The notes beneath the pieces are model-generated. The model was given only the letters and a program-made list of their open reading frames with translations. It ran no database searches and was not told the DNA's origin. 64,000 nt of DNA from the NCBI GenBank assembly GCA_017514805.1, contig JAFWIP010000002.1, positions 62,001 to 126,000 on the forward strand, in the 5' to 3' direction. Positions 8,593 through 16,402 of this stretch are shown in pieces. Both the position numbers and the translations under genes were made by a program. Each line of letters opens with the position of its first letter. Position 1 is the stretch's first letter. The DNA is from Candidatus Saccharimonadota bacterium. GTDB taxonomy: Bacteria > Patescibacteriota > Saccharimonadia > Saccharimonadales > Saccharimonadaceae.

Positions 8593-9237
8593 TTATCTAC
8601 TCCTCGCAATTACTGCAATTGCGAGGTTTTTTGATCCCGCCTTGCTCATTGCCTCGCAGGCAGCCATCATTGAGCTACCAGTCGTCCAAACATCGTCTAC
8701 GAGCAAATAATTCGCCCTAGGATCGATATTTGCAGCCTCATAGGCATCGCTAGCTTGTACTCTACGCTGTTCAATATTTGCGCCAACTTGAACGTAGTTT
8801 TTCTTCCTCTTTAGTACTTCCTCAACCGGCATACCAATCTTTTTACATATCAGCCCGATATGATCAAAACCGCGCTCACGAATATGCTTTCTAATCGTAG
8901 GAAGGGGAACTAGTGTATAATTGCCCTCTATAACACGCGACAATAAACTCGCCAGCTCAAAGCTCGCCGCTCGCACTGATTGGTATTTGTAAACACTAAT
9001 TAGTTCTTTCAAAACACCGTCACGCTCGCCTACGCAAAATTGCTTACCAAAGGGAAGAGAACAGCTAGCACATTCGTCGTTAATTAATCATTTTCCGCAA
9101 ACAATACACCTACGTTCGTGCGTAGCTAAAATGTTATTTTTACAACACCCGCACAGTATTCCACCTACTTTTCCACACAAAATACAGTTATGAGGACAGA
9201 ATAATTCGCTTATGTTCCTAATTATTGTATTTTTCAC
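8593..9237 (-). pseudogene. comF: ComF-family phosphoribosyltransferase with an in-frame TGA
   Basis: ComF proteins are cytoplasmic phosphoribosyltransferase-like proteins needed for DNA uptake. The N-terminal part has the zinc-finger cysteines (FCPHNCILCGK, CGCCKNN, RRCIVCGK), and the C-terminal part has the PRTase core, including the PRPP-binding LLVDDVWTTGS. A single TGA at 9090-9088, right after CIVCGK, interrupts an otherwise open frame. The codons after it (LINDECASCSLPFGKQFC) continue the expected protein with two more cysteines and no frameshift. The GTG start at 9237 has AAGGAGG eight bases upstream. This could be a fresh nonsense mutation, a sequencing error or readthrough. Nothing else is eroded. 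UGA is a normal stop elsewhere in this window. Confidence 0.8.
8602..8632 (+). terminator. Terminator lying inside the comF 3' end
   Basis: CCTCGCAATT (8602-8611) and AATTGCGAGG (8617-8626) form a perfect 10-bp stem with a 5-base loop, followed by TTTTTT (8627-8632). It ends the plus-strand pilin gene. It also overlaps the last codons of the minus-strand comF gene. Confidence 0.8.
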
Positions 9238-9256
9238 AACAAAAGCCTCCTTTCTC

Positions 9257-9285
9257 TTGATTTTAGTCGCAAATCTCCTTATAAT
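9257..9285 (+). promoter_or_regulatory. Promoter of hsp20 gene
   Basis: TTGATT (9257-9262), a 17-base spacer and TATAAT (9280-9285), followed by GGAGG at 9308-9312 and ATG at 9325. It overlaps the 5' end of the divergent comF gene. No heat-shock operator is recognisable. Confidence 0.65.
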
Positions 9286-9324
9286 AAAGCGTAAGAGTGT
9301 AAATAGTGGAGGAATTATTAGACT

Positions 9325-9831
9325 ATGGCTCGCAAACAAGACGAAATGAGCTTAGACGATGAGCTCACTGCCGCCTTCCTTTCCGAAGATGGCAACGCTG
9401 GTTTGGCCGACGATGGATTGGTGGAATCCGCAGATGGCACTCCAGCAGAAGAGGTCTATGTAGAAGAAACCACCGAAGATAACTGGGAAGATGACACTGA
9501 GAATCTACCTGGTCAACTCGCTGTCGATGTCTACGAGACCGCTGACAAGTTAATTATCAAAGCTCGCACCGCAGGTATTGAGCGCAAGGATCTTGATGTT
9601 TCTATCTCAGACAACATCTTGACCATTTCTGGCATCCTTAGCGGCGGCGAAGATGAAAAAGCTACACAATGGCACATTCAGGAATGCTACTGGGGTGAAT
9701 TCAGCCGCACTATCGCACTTCCTGTCCAGGTTATCGAAGACGGCGTTGAAGCTGTTCTCAAAGATGGCGTTCTCACTATCTCCTTCGAGAAGGAAAAGGT
9801 CGAGGAGCCAAAGCGCATTACAATTAACTAA
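9325..9831 (+). CDS. Small heat-shock protein, Hsp20/alpha-crystallin family
   Basis: A 168-residue holdase chaperone that keeps unfolding proteins soluble. Residues about 62-150 form the alpha-crystallin domain, with AVDVYETADKLIIKARTAGI at its start and the diagnostic LKDGVLTISF near its end. Upstream is an unusually acidic extension of about 60 residues, rich in Asp and Glu, longer than in common Hsp20 proteins. The C-terminus KRITIN keeps the I-x-I anchor motif used in oligomer assembly. It is a single-gene unit with its own promoter and terminator. Confidence 0.93.
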   Translation: MARKQDEMSLDDELTAAFLSEDGNAGLADDGLVESADGTPAEEVYVEETTEDNWEDDTENLPGQLAVDVYETADKLIIKARTAGIERKDLDVSISDNILTISGILSGGEDEKATQWHIQECYWGEFSRTIALPVQVIEDGVEAVLKDGVLTISFEKEKVEEPKRITIN

Positions 9832-9842
9832 GTCGCTTACTA

Positions 9843-9871
9843 AAATATCTCCAGCAAAACTGGAGATATTT
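9843..9871 (+). terminator. Terminator of hsp20
   Basis: AAATATCTCCAG (9843-9854) pairs with CTGGAGATATTT (9860-9871), followed by more T's. It lies 11 bases after the stop codon. Confidence 0.8.
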
Positions 9872-9881
9872 TTATACATCA

Positions 9882-9909
9882 AAAAACTCCGCGGTTAAGC
9901 GGAGTTTTT
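9882..9909 (-). terminator. Terminator of the pilin operon
   Basis: AAAAACTCCGC (9882-9892) pairs perfectly with GCGGAGTTTTT (9899-9909). It sits five bases after the stop of the last pilin-like gene on the minus strand and could also act as a backup for hsp20. Confidence 0.8.
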
Positions 9910-9913
9910 ATAA

Positions 9914-10234
9914 TTATTGCTGCATTGCGTTGATAACAAACTGAACAATTGCGAAAGCAAGCAAACATACGATAAGACCAATAAGGCCATAAAGAATCGT
10001 ATCTTTTGCCTTCTTCGTCTTGCCAGGATCACCCTGAGACATCATATATTGAATACCGCCGAGGATAATTACAATTACAGCAACGATACCTACGAAACCG
10101 ATAATTGCGCTAATAACGGTTCCAATGTTAGATTCAAGGCTATCTGGCTTGCTGCCGCCATTAATCTTCTCGACGCCAGTCTGCGCCTTCTTGGCTTTTT
10201 CGCTAGTAGCTAGATAAATTAGCTGATTTAACAT
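9914..10234 (-). CDS. VirB2-like type IV secretion pilin
   Basis: A 106-residue protein of the two-helix pilin-like family, without an obvious cleavable signal peptide. After a polar N-terminus of about 40 residues come two membrane helices joined by GGIQYMMSQGDPGKTKKAKD. It ends QFVINAMQQ. Last gene of the minus-strand pilin group. The loop sequence is nearly the same as in its neighbours (SQGDPGK), which points to gene duplication. An upstream hairpin separates it from the 10315 gene, so it may be transcribed separately or by read-through. Confidence 0.83.
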   Translation of the reverse strand: MLNQLIYLATSEKAKKAQTGVEKINGGSKPDSLESNIGTVISAIIGFVGIVAVIVIILGGIQYMMSQGDPGKTKKAKDTILYGLIGLIVCLLAFAIVQFVINAMQQ

Positions 10235-10272
10235 TTATATTATTCTCCTTATACCCAAAACTATACCATAAA

Positions 10273-10303
10273 AAAAGCCTCCGTTCAATAGGCGGAGGCT
10301 TTT
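10273..10303 (-). terminator. Terminator between pilin-like genes
   Basis: AAAAGCCTCCG (10273-10283) pairs with CGGAGGCTTTT (10293-10303). The run of A's on the plus strand at 10269-10276 becomes the T-run for the minus-strand gene at 10315. Confidence 0.75.
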
Positions 10304-10314
10304 CGTTGTCTTAA

Positions 10315-10848
10315 TTAGCTGTTAAGTGCGTTCAAGACGAACTGAACAATCGCGAAGGCAAGAAGGGCAACTACGAGACCGATAATACCGTAGAGAATCG
10401 TATCTTTACCTTTCTTGACCTTTGAAGGATCACCCTGGGAAGTAGCATAGCTGATACCGCCGAGAATAATCATAACGACTGCAACCATACCAATTACAAA
10501 GATAATCGTATTAATAATAACGCCGATAATGCTGTTCAAATCATCACTCTTACACTTATCTGGGTTAGCAATAATCGTTGCAGCTAGCTGACAATCGGCA
10601 GCTGTATCGCCATAAACCTTTACGGTTGCGCCAGTTGCGTCAGTAGAAGAAGGGTCCTTCGTGTAGGTCGTACAGTAAACATTGCCGCTACCTTCATGAA
10701 TAGTTGAGTACTTAGCAGTACTAGTACCAGTAGTACCACCACCATCAAAACAACCATCTAGATTAAGAGCGAACGTCGAGCCAGCAAATACTAACGTAGC
10801 AAATGCTGCAAGTACGCCACCTTTTAATACTTTACTTAATTTTTTCAT
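10315..10848 (-). CDS. VirB2-like pilin with Cys-containing ectodomain
   Basis: A 177-residue protein. A signal peptide (about residues 1-27, ending STFALN) is followed by a Gly/Thr/Ser-rich outer domain with four cysteines (CFDGGG, VYCTTY, DCQLA, DKCKS), probably paired as disulfides. Then come the two pilin-like membrane helices joined by GGISYATSQGDPSKVKKGKD. The extra ectodomain distinguishes it from the bare pilins next to it and may give a tip or decorated subunit; that is inference. A GGAG ribosome site precedes the start. Confidence 0.83.
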   Translation of the reverse strand: MKKLSKVLKGGVLAAFATLVFAGSTFALNLDGCFDGGGTTGTSTAKYSTIHEGSGNVYCTTYTKDPSSTDATGATVKVYGDTAADCQLAATIIANPDKCKSDDLNSIIGVIINTIIFVIGMVAVVMIILGGISYATSQGDPSKVKKGKDTILYGIIGLVVALLAFAIVQFVLNALNS

Positions 10849-10893
10849 TTTTTCTCCTTATTAAAGAAATCGTTAATAATATAATAACATATT

Positions 10894-11172
10894 TTAGAAG
10901 ATGCCAAGCACAAACTTTACGATAGCCCAAGCGCATAGCACCACTATTAAGCCGATTACGCCATAGAGAACAGTATCTTTGCCTCTCTTTACCTTCCCAG
11001 GATCGCCCTGAGACATCATAATATAGATGCCGCCAATAATAACCACGATTACCGCAATAATACCAATACCATAGACGATAATCCCTAAAATAGTACCAAC
11101 GTCCGACTGCAAATCGCCCTTACCGTTTATTTCGTTAACTTGGCTTTCAATACTCGCTAAATATTTTTGCAT
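10894..11172 (-). CDS. VirB2-like type IV secretion pilin, short
   Basis: The shortest family member, 92 residues. It has a 25-residue polar N-terminus without a signal peptide, then two membrane helices joined by GGIYIMMSQGDPGKVKRGKD. It lies close to its neighbours in the same direction (eight bases from 11181). Its hydrophobic core is closest by eye to the 9914 protein. Membrane-embedded subunit by family; individual role unknown. Confidence 0.82.
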   Translation of the reverse strand: MQKYLASIESQVNEINGKGDLQSDVGTILGIIVYGIGIIAVIVVIIGGIYIMMSQGDPGKVKRGKDTVLYGVIGLIVVLCAWAIVKFVLGIF

Positions 11173-11180
11173 ATTTCTCC

Positions 11181-11582
11181 TTATACGTTCGATGTAATAA
11201 AGTACACTATTGCATATGACAACAACACTACTATCAGACCAATTACGGCATAAAGAATCGTCATCTTTGCGCGTGCTGTCTTAGCAGGATCACCCTGAGA
11301 AGTTACATAGAGAATACCACCAACCACAACTACAATCACCGCAATAATACCAGCCCAGAGAAACACTGTGTTTAGAATATTTTGCACGCGATCTTGTACT
11401 TCGCCTTCATTATTACTAGAGCCCTTACAGAGAGTGTCATAATTCGGATCAGTTATGCCTTCCGTCTCAAGCTGCTTCTTCCATTTTTCGCAAACTTCAG
11501 TATTAGTAGACGCATAGACCGGCGTCATCGAAAACAATAATACGGTCGCAAAGGCTAAAACTATACTTATAATCTTTTTCAT
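11181..11582 (-). CDS. VirB2-like type IV secretion pilin
   Basis: A 133-residue protein with a clear signal peptide (MKKIISIVLAFATVLL... ending PVYAST), a 45-residue outer segment with two cysteines (EVCEKW, DTLCKG), and two membrane helices joined by GGILYVTSQGDPAKTARAKM. I place the start at 11582 because AGGAGG lies just before it. An ATG 18 bases upstream overlaps the end of the preceding gene and would add MEYRRK before the signal peptide. Translation is probably coupled to the upstream double-pilin gene. Confidence 0.82.
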   Translation of the reverse strand: MKKIISIVLAFATVLLFSMTPVYASTNTEVCEKWKKQLETEGITDPNYDTLCKGSSNNEGEVQDRVQNILNTVFLWAGIIAVIVVVVGGILYVTSQGDPAKTARAKMTILYAVIGLIVVLLSYAIVYFITSNV

Positions 11583-11589
11583 CTTCCTC

Positions 11590-12258
11590 CTATATTCCAT
11601 TTACTACCGTGCTAATAATTGCTGCCGCGAAAATTACTATCAATAAACCGATAGCAGAGTAGAGAATAGTCGACTTTGCCTTTGCTGTAGCTTGCGGGTT
11701 GCCAGTACTCGTAACATACTGGACACCACCATAAACCATCATAATAACAGCAATAATACCGGACCAGAGAAATACCTTATTGAAGATTTCTTTAAAGAAT
11801 TGTGTGCGATTCTTGCTTGCACCAGACACAATCTCAGAAACCGCGCCGCTAACAATCGACGCAGACATCGTGATAATAATACCAATTACCGCATTTGTAA
11901 TCGTTTTCTTACCCTTAGCGAGCTTACCAGGATCACCTTGCGCAAGCATATATTGAATACCGCCCCACATCACTAGCGCAATTGCAAGATAGCCAACAAT
12001 TCCAAGTACCATACTGGTAATATTCAAGACAATCGTCCAAACGAATACCTTCGTTTCAGCATCGTCGGCTGGACTCTTAACTGAACAGTCTGCCTCAGTC
12101 AAGCCATCATACCAAGCTCTTAACCCTAAGAAATGGTTCTTACAAGTAGACTCGCCGACTGGTCCACCAGCCGCAGCCACATTACCAGCCGGGACAGTAG
12201 CGAATAGCGCCGCACTTGCGAATAGAATCGCTACAATAATCTTCGTAATCTTCTTCAT
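11590..12258 (-). CDS. Tandem double pilin-like protein
   Basis: A 222-residue protein with a signal peptide and two copies of the two-helix pilin-like unit. The first (about residues 72-150) has GGIQYMLAQGDPGKLAKGKK. The second (about 160-222) has GGVQYVTSTGNPQATAKAKS. It looks like fusion of two neighbouring pilin genes, giving four membrane helices. Two cysteines in the short outer segment (CKNHF, DCSVK) match the single pilins. It overlaps the upstream gene by one base (TAATG), so they are translationally coupled. The fused form could fix two subunits side by side, or act as a platform component. Confidence 0.8.
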   Translation of the reverse strand: MKKITKIIVAILFASAALFATVPAGNVAAAGGPVGESTCKNHFLGLRAWYDGLTEADCSVKSPADDAETKVFVWTIVLNITSMVLGIVGYLAIALVMWGGIQYMLAQGDPGKLAKGKKTITNAVIGIIITMSASIVSGAVSEIVSGASKNRTQFFKEIFNKVFLWSGIIAVIMMVYGGVQYVTSTGNPQATAKAKSTILYSAIGLLIVIFAAAIISTVVNGI

Positions 12259-13115
12259 TACTTCTTTATCTCCATAACTATTGAACTTGAATTCTTAATA
12301 TCTACTTCATTCTTCGGGATAAACAAGTTTGCCAAAGCATAGACTAAAATCCATGCGACCATACCAATCACAATATCCAGCATCCTTCGCTTAGCAGTTG
12401 CCACCTGAGCTTCATTCTCACGTGCCGTCATCCAAAGCACACCGCAGATCACGAGACCAACCGTACCAGCAACAACAACAGCGCCAGTTAAGATATCGGC
12501 TACGAATTTAATCAAGTTCTTAATACCTTCACCATCAGTGTCGCCTTTTGAACACCAAGCGGATAGAATCGTAGCGCAAGCGCCCTCATCTGGCTTAATA
12601 ATTTCCGTGGACGTCGAGCTCTCGCTACTACCATCATCGTCTCCGTCGCCGCTATCGCCACCGCCATCCGGATCATCGGTCGAGCTGCTCTTATCGGACG
12701 GCTTCGTCTTATAGTAATATTTCCAGTTCGTCTTCTTACATTTATCCTGCTCTTCGCCAGACTTCATGCTGCCGCATGGATCTAAATTCGTGCTACTCGT
12801 AAGGATAGTCGTAACACCGTCAACAAAGCTACTCTTCGCAGTCGAACAACTACTGGTTGGGATACCATTACAAGTAGTATTGTTATTAACATACAGTCTA
12901 CATTTACCCTGATCAGCACTAGAGCCTCGACATGTAGTTTTGACATTATTTGTGTCATTTCTGTAAAGCTCACCCGCACAGTATTCCTTAGGCCACGAAC
13001 TGTTGCCCGCGCCAACACATAGAATCGTTTTAGCGGATGTGTCGTCACTATTAATAAATGCAGCACCGAGCACGCAAGTTACCGCCGCTATCAATACTAA
13101 TATTTTCTTCTTCAT
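12258..13115 (-). CDS. Large pilin-like protein with Cys-rich ectodomain
   Basis: A 285-residue protein, first gene of the minus-strand pilin operon. It has a signal peptide (ending about residue 28), an outer domain of about 120 residues with at least ten cysteines, an acidic Ser/Asp/Gly-rich linker (SGDGDDDGSSESS), and a C-terminal two-helix unit in which the loop reads LWMTARENEAQVATAKRRM. This loop keeps the position but not the SQGDPGK sequence of its neighbours, so it is a divergent member. The signal and cysteines indicate an exported, disulfide-bonded head. It may be a minor or tip pilin; that is inferred only. Confidence 0.78.
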   Translation of the reverse strand: MKKKILVLIAAVTCVLGAAFINSDDTSAKTILCVGAGNSSWPKEYCAGELYRNDTNNVKTTCRGSSADQGKCRLYVNNNTTCNGIPTSSCSTAKSSFVDGVTTILTSSTNLDPCGSMKSGEEQDKCKKTNWKYYYKTKPSDKSSSTDDPDGGGDSGDGDDDGSSESSTSTEIIKPDEGACATILSAWCSKGDTDGEGIKNLIKFVADILTGAVVVAGTVGLVICGVLWMTARENEAQVATAKRRMLDIVIGMVAWILVYALANLFIPKNEVDIKNSSSIVMEIKK

Positions 13116-13156
13116 TATCCTTCTCTTTAATAGTCTAAAATCACAAATATACCTTA

Positions 13157-13162
13157 ATTATA
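13157..13162 (-). promoter_or_regulatory. -10 box of the pilin operon
   Basis: TATAAT on the minus strand. A GAAGGA ribosome site and the ATG at 13115 follow about 40 bases downstream. It shares a 179-base intergenic region with the divergent VirB6-like gene promoter. Confidence 0.6.
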
Positions 13163-13256
13163 CGATAAAAACCACTAAAAATGCCACAAAAACGACCTCT
13201 TAAAGCCCAAAAGAGCAAAAATAGCTCGAAAAACCCACATATTTACCATATAATAC

Positions 13257-13285
13257 TTGACTAAACTGCTTATGTGTGCTATAAT
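13257..13285 (+). promoter_or_regulatory. Promoter of the secretion gene 13295
   Basis: TTGACT (13257-13262), a 17-base spacer, then TATAAT (13280-13285), preceded by TGC (an extended -10). Only nine bases separate it from the ATG at 13295, so the mRNA would be almost leaderless. Confidence 0.8.
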
Positions 13286-13294
13286 AGTCTCGTT

Positions 13295-16200
13295 ATGGGC
13301 AAGTGTATTAAAAGCATCGTCCTATCTGTTATGGCGGCTGTATTTGGCGTTTTGGCGCTATCCGGTCCAGTTTTTGCTACGCCCGATAATGCTAATGATA
13401 ATACCGACTCCTCTGTCGTAACCGATAATAACAATGATGCTAATTCCACAGACTCAAACGAAACTCCTACTGAAAACACAGATAATACAGATAATAATGA
13501 CGATACCGATGATGATTCGGAATCGTCTACTAGTTGTTATGACCAAGTAGGAAGTCTCGGCTGGATTATATGTCCAGGCGCAGGTCTTTTCGGCAACATT
13601 ATTGATGGTGCCTATAACATTTTGACGAACTTGATTCAGACAGATCCGCTCCCAACAGAGCAGGATTCTCCTATTTATATCACTTGGGATTACTTCAAGA
13701 ATTTCACTAACAGCCTATTTATCATATTCTTCCTAGTCGTCATTTTCTCCCAGATATCCGGTGTCGGTATCAACAACTACGGCATCAAGAAGACATTGCC
13801 GCGTATTATTCTTACCGCAATCTTCGTGAACCTCAGCTATATCCTTTGTGTCTTGGCCGTAGATATTAGTAATATCCTTGGTAATAGCTTATATGGCCTC
13901 TTTGAAGGCATCCAAACAACCGCCATCGAAAGTGGTGTTATCTCTGATACTGCCAGCAGCGCCTCAGTAAGCGCAATTATTGCCTCTGTCCTCGGCATCG
14001 GTGCCACCGGTGTCGCTTTTGCTGCTGCCGTCACACTTGGTAGCTTTGAAGGTATTATCTGGTTCCTACTTCCTATTCTTATATCTGGCGTCATCGCCAT
14101 CGCGTCTGCCGTAATTACCATGGCAGCCCGTCAAGCACTCATCTTTATCTTGGTAATTATTGCGCCGCTCGCAATCATTCTATATATGCTTCCGAATACC
14201 GACAAGATTGCAAAGAAGTGGTTCAAGACCTTCTTCCAGATGCTTATCTTCTATCCAGCATTTTCAGTTCTATATGGCGCATCTCAGCTTGCCGGTCTAG
14301 TAATTATTTCTTCGGCAGACAACTGGTTGACTGTTATTCTTGGTGTAGCCGTTAAGATTCTCCCTCTATTCATGTCTATTCCGCTCATGCGCATGTCTGG
14401 TTCTGTACTTGGCAAGATCGATGGCATCGTTCATCGTGCTGCCAGCCCAGCTCAACGTATGGCTGGCGGTTACGCCGCAGCCCGCAGAGTCGAAGCAAAG
14501 CAAAAGCAGCTCAACAAGCGTAATCCGGTCCTCCCATCAACTCGTCTCGCACAGTATCTCGACCGTCGTCGTACGCAGCATGAATTTGATACTGCTGAAA
14601 TGGCAGCAAGCAATAAGGATCGCAATATTACTCGCGCAATGGCTGGTTGGTATAACCGCGACGGCACCTTAAACGCACGCGGTAAACGCCATGCTATGAA
14701 CGAACAGCTAAAGTCTGCTTATGCTAACAAGCGTACCAGTATTGCTACTGATTTCGACGAAGGCTTTGGTGACGATGGTAATGACTCACGCATTCGCAGC
14801 AAGGATCTCGCCGACATCAAGAAGCTCAACAAAGATATTCAGAAGGATATTATCGAGAATGCTGCAGTTTCTGCTCGTAAACAGGTTGTCGAGCATAACA
14901 ACGCTAAGAGCCGCGCTGAACTTATTCACTCTAATATTAGCGACAAGAACAGCGAAGTCCACAAACGCGTTCTCGATGCCTTCAACGTCGATAGAGTTGC
15001 ATTTGCCAACGTTCAAGCGAAAGATGCCGCTTATAAAGATGCCGTCGCTAAACAACGTAGCGGTAATCAATTAAGCGCTGCCGAACAAGCCGCCCTTAAT
15101 GCTGGCCCTCTTACTAGAGAAGAGAAAGCTCTATTTGACCTCGGTAGCCAGGCTCGCAACTACACGCTTGCTAACGCTATTGCTACCCGCCGCAAGAACA
15201 ATGCCGAAGAAACAAGCATCTTCTACGAGCTATACGATGATTCTCCAGCTGGCCCAATCCCGGGCAACGCTCTTACCGAGTCGTTCGAGAGCGGCAACTA
15301 TAACTCTATGAATGCCGCTATTAAGGTCATGGCAAAGCGTGGCGACCACAAGGATATTATGGACATTCTCCGCAAGAACTCCGATAAACTTCTTGAGGCG
15401 GATCCAAGAAACAATCCGGATCAAAACAAAATTCGCTTCCAGAAGGAGCTCAACGATGCTTTGATTGCGCTCAAGCCAGACAACCAGATACTCTGGGCAT
15501 ATGCTAAGTCTAATATGATTCGCCGTGGTAAATTCAATGGCGCTCTCGCGAATGGCAATAATCCTACCCTTGATGCCTTCGTCGACTTCAAGACCTTTAC
15601 TAATGGCTCTCTTACTGCAAACGACCAAGTATTCGTCAAGAATGCTGATGGTAGCTTCGCGCTAGACCAAGAGGGTAATCGTATCTTTATCAACAGCGAC
15701 GCCCAAGATAACTACGGCATGATCCATATGGAAGACATCCTTACGAATGTTAAAGACGGCAAGATCTTCGCTGGCGCCGACCGCACAATGTTTAACTATT
15801 TCGTTAAAGCAGCTAAGGATGGTGAGGTCAATTCAAATGATTACATCTTTACGGACATTAAACACCTTCGTGCATCTGCTACTTCCGGCATGATGGATGG
15901 TGAACAGTTAGCGTCGTTTAACAAGTACATAACCTTCGGCTATGATGAAAGATATGCAGTCGACGATAATGTCAACAGATTCTTCAACGACAACCAAGAG
16001 CAATTCAAGAAACTAGCGAAAAAATACTTTGCTGATATGACTGCAGGCCAAATCGCAACAACTAAGACCGCAACTCTTCAGAAGTTTAATAACGCACTCA
16101 TCGCGCTTGGCGATAGGAAGCTCGATCTAGCAGGAGAGGGCAAGGAAGAGCTCATGATTAGCGAGACGATCTATAACGCGCTCAAGGATGAAATTAATAA

Positions 16201-16333
16201 CAACCTCATGAAGCCAAACATGACTCAGGCTCGCGCAAGCATGAACAAGTCTGTACGCCAAATGCTTGGTATTCCAATCAAGGCGCCAAATCAGCCAAAT
16301 CATCCAAACCCTCAAAACCAACAAAACCCATAA
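13295..16333 (+). CDS. VirB6/TrbL-like type IV secretion channel protein
   Basis: A 1012-residue membrane protein. It has a signal peptide (about residues 1-28), an Asn/Asp/Thr-rich linker, and a polytopic region (about 120-390) with at least five helices, including the conserved ARQALIFILVIIAPLAIIL segment followed by WFKTFFQML. A hydrophilic Lys/Asp/Asn-rich C-terminal region of over 600 residues probably lies in the cytoplasm. VirB6/TrbL proteins form the inner-membrane part of the conjugative or secretion channel. The start at 13295 follows the strong promoter; an ATG 21 bases upstream would overlap the promoter. A terminator follows the gene. Confidence 0.85.
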   Translation: MGKCIKSIVLSVMAAVFGVLALSGPVFATPDNANDNTDSSVVTDNNNDANSTDSNETPTENTDNTDNNDDTDDDSESSTSCYDQVGSLGWIICPGAGLFGNIIDGAYNILTNLIQTDPLPTEQDSPIYITWDYFKNFTNSLFIIFFLVVIFSQISGVGINNYGIKKTLPRIILTAIFVNLSYILCVLAVDISNILGNSLYGLFEGIQTTAIESGVISDTASSASVSAIIASVLGIGATGVAFAAAVTLGSFEGIIWFLLPILISGVIAIASAVITMAARQALIFILVIIAPLAIILYMLPNTDKIAKKWFKTFFQMLIFYPAFSVLYGASQLAGLVIISSADNWLTVILGVAVKILPLFMSIPLMRMSGSVLGKIDGIVHRAASPAQRMAGGYAAARRVEAKQKQLNKRNPVLPSTRLAQYLDRRRTQHEFDTAEMAASNKDRNITRAMAGWYNRDGTLNARGKRHAMNEQLKSAYANKRTSIATDFDEGFGDDGNDSRIRSKDLADIKKLNKDIQKDIIENAAVSARKQVVEHNNAKSRAELIHSNISDKNSEVHKRVLDAFNVDRVAFANVQAKDAAYKDAVAKQRSGNQLSAAEQAALNAGPLTREEKALFDLGSQARNYTLANAIATRRKNNAEETSIFYELYDDSPAGPIPGNALTESFESGNYNSMNAAIKVMAKRGDHKDIMDILRKNSDKLLEADPRNNPDQNKIRFQKELNDALIALKPDNQILWAYAKSNMIRRGKFNGALANGNNPTLDAFVDFKTFTNGSLTANDQVFVKNADGSFALDQEGNRIFINSDAQDNYGMIHMEDILTNVKDGKIFAGADRTMFNYFVKAAKDGEVNSNDYIFTDIKHLRASATSGMMDGEQLASFNKYITFGYDERYAVDDNVNRFFNDNQEQFKKLAKKYFADMTAGQIATTKTATLQKFNNALIALGDRKLDLAGEGKEELMISETIYNALKDEINNNLMKPNMTQARASMNKSVRQMLGIPIKAPNQPNHPNPQNQQNP

Positions 16334-16347
16334 AACAAAAACACCTT

Positions 16348-16375
16348 AAAAGAGCCGGTTCTTCCGGCTCTTTTT
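16348..16375 (+). terminator. Terminator after the VirB6-like gene
   Basis: AAAAGAGCCGG (16348-16358) pairs with CCGGCTCTTTT (16364-16374), followed by T's. Confidence 0.8.
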
Positions 16376-16390
16376 ATATTGTGTTTATGT

Positions 16391-16396
16391 TAAAAT
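16391..16396 (+). promoter_or_regulatory. -10 box of the PrgI gene
   Basis: TAAAAT ends six bases before the ATG at 16403, so transcription would start at or next to the start codon. No Shine-Dalgarno site is present. Confidence 0.55.
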
Positions 16397-16402
16397 ATAA
16401 GT

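Noticed and set aside
8593..9237. Global reassignment of UGA to glycine, suggested by the comF TGA
   Set aside because: Several intact genes end in TGA with normal overlaps (23046, 53075, 56627, 51108), so UGA is a working stop here.
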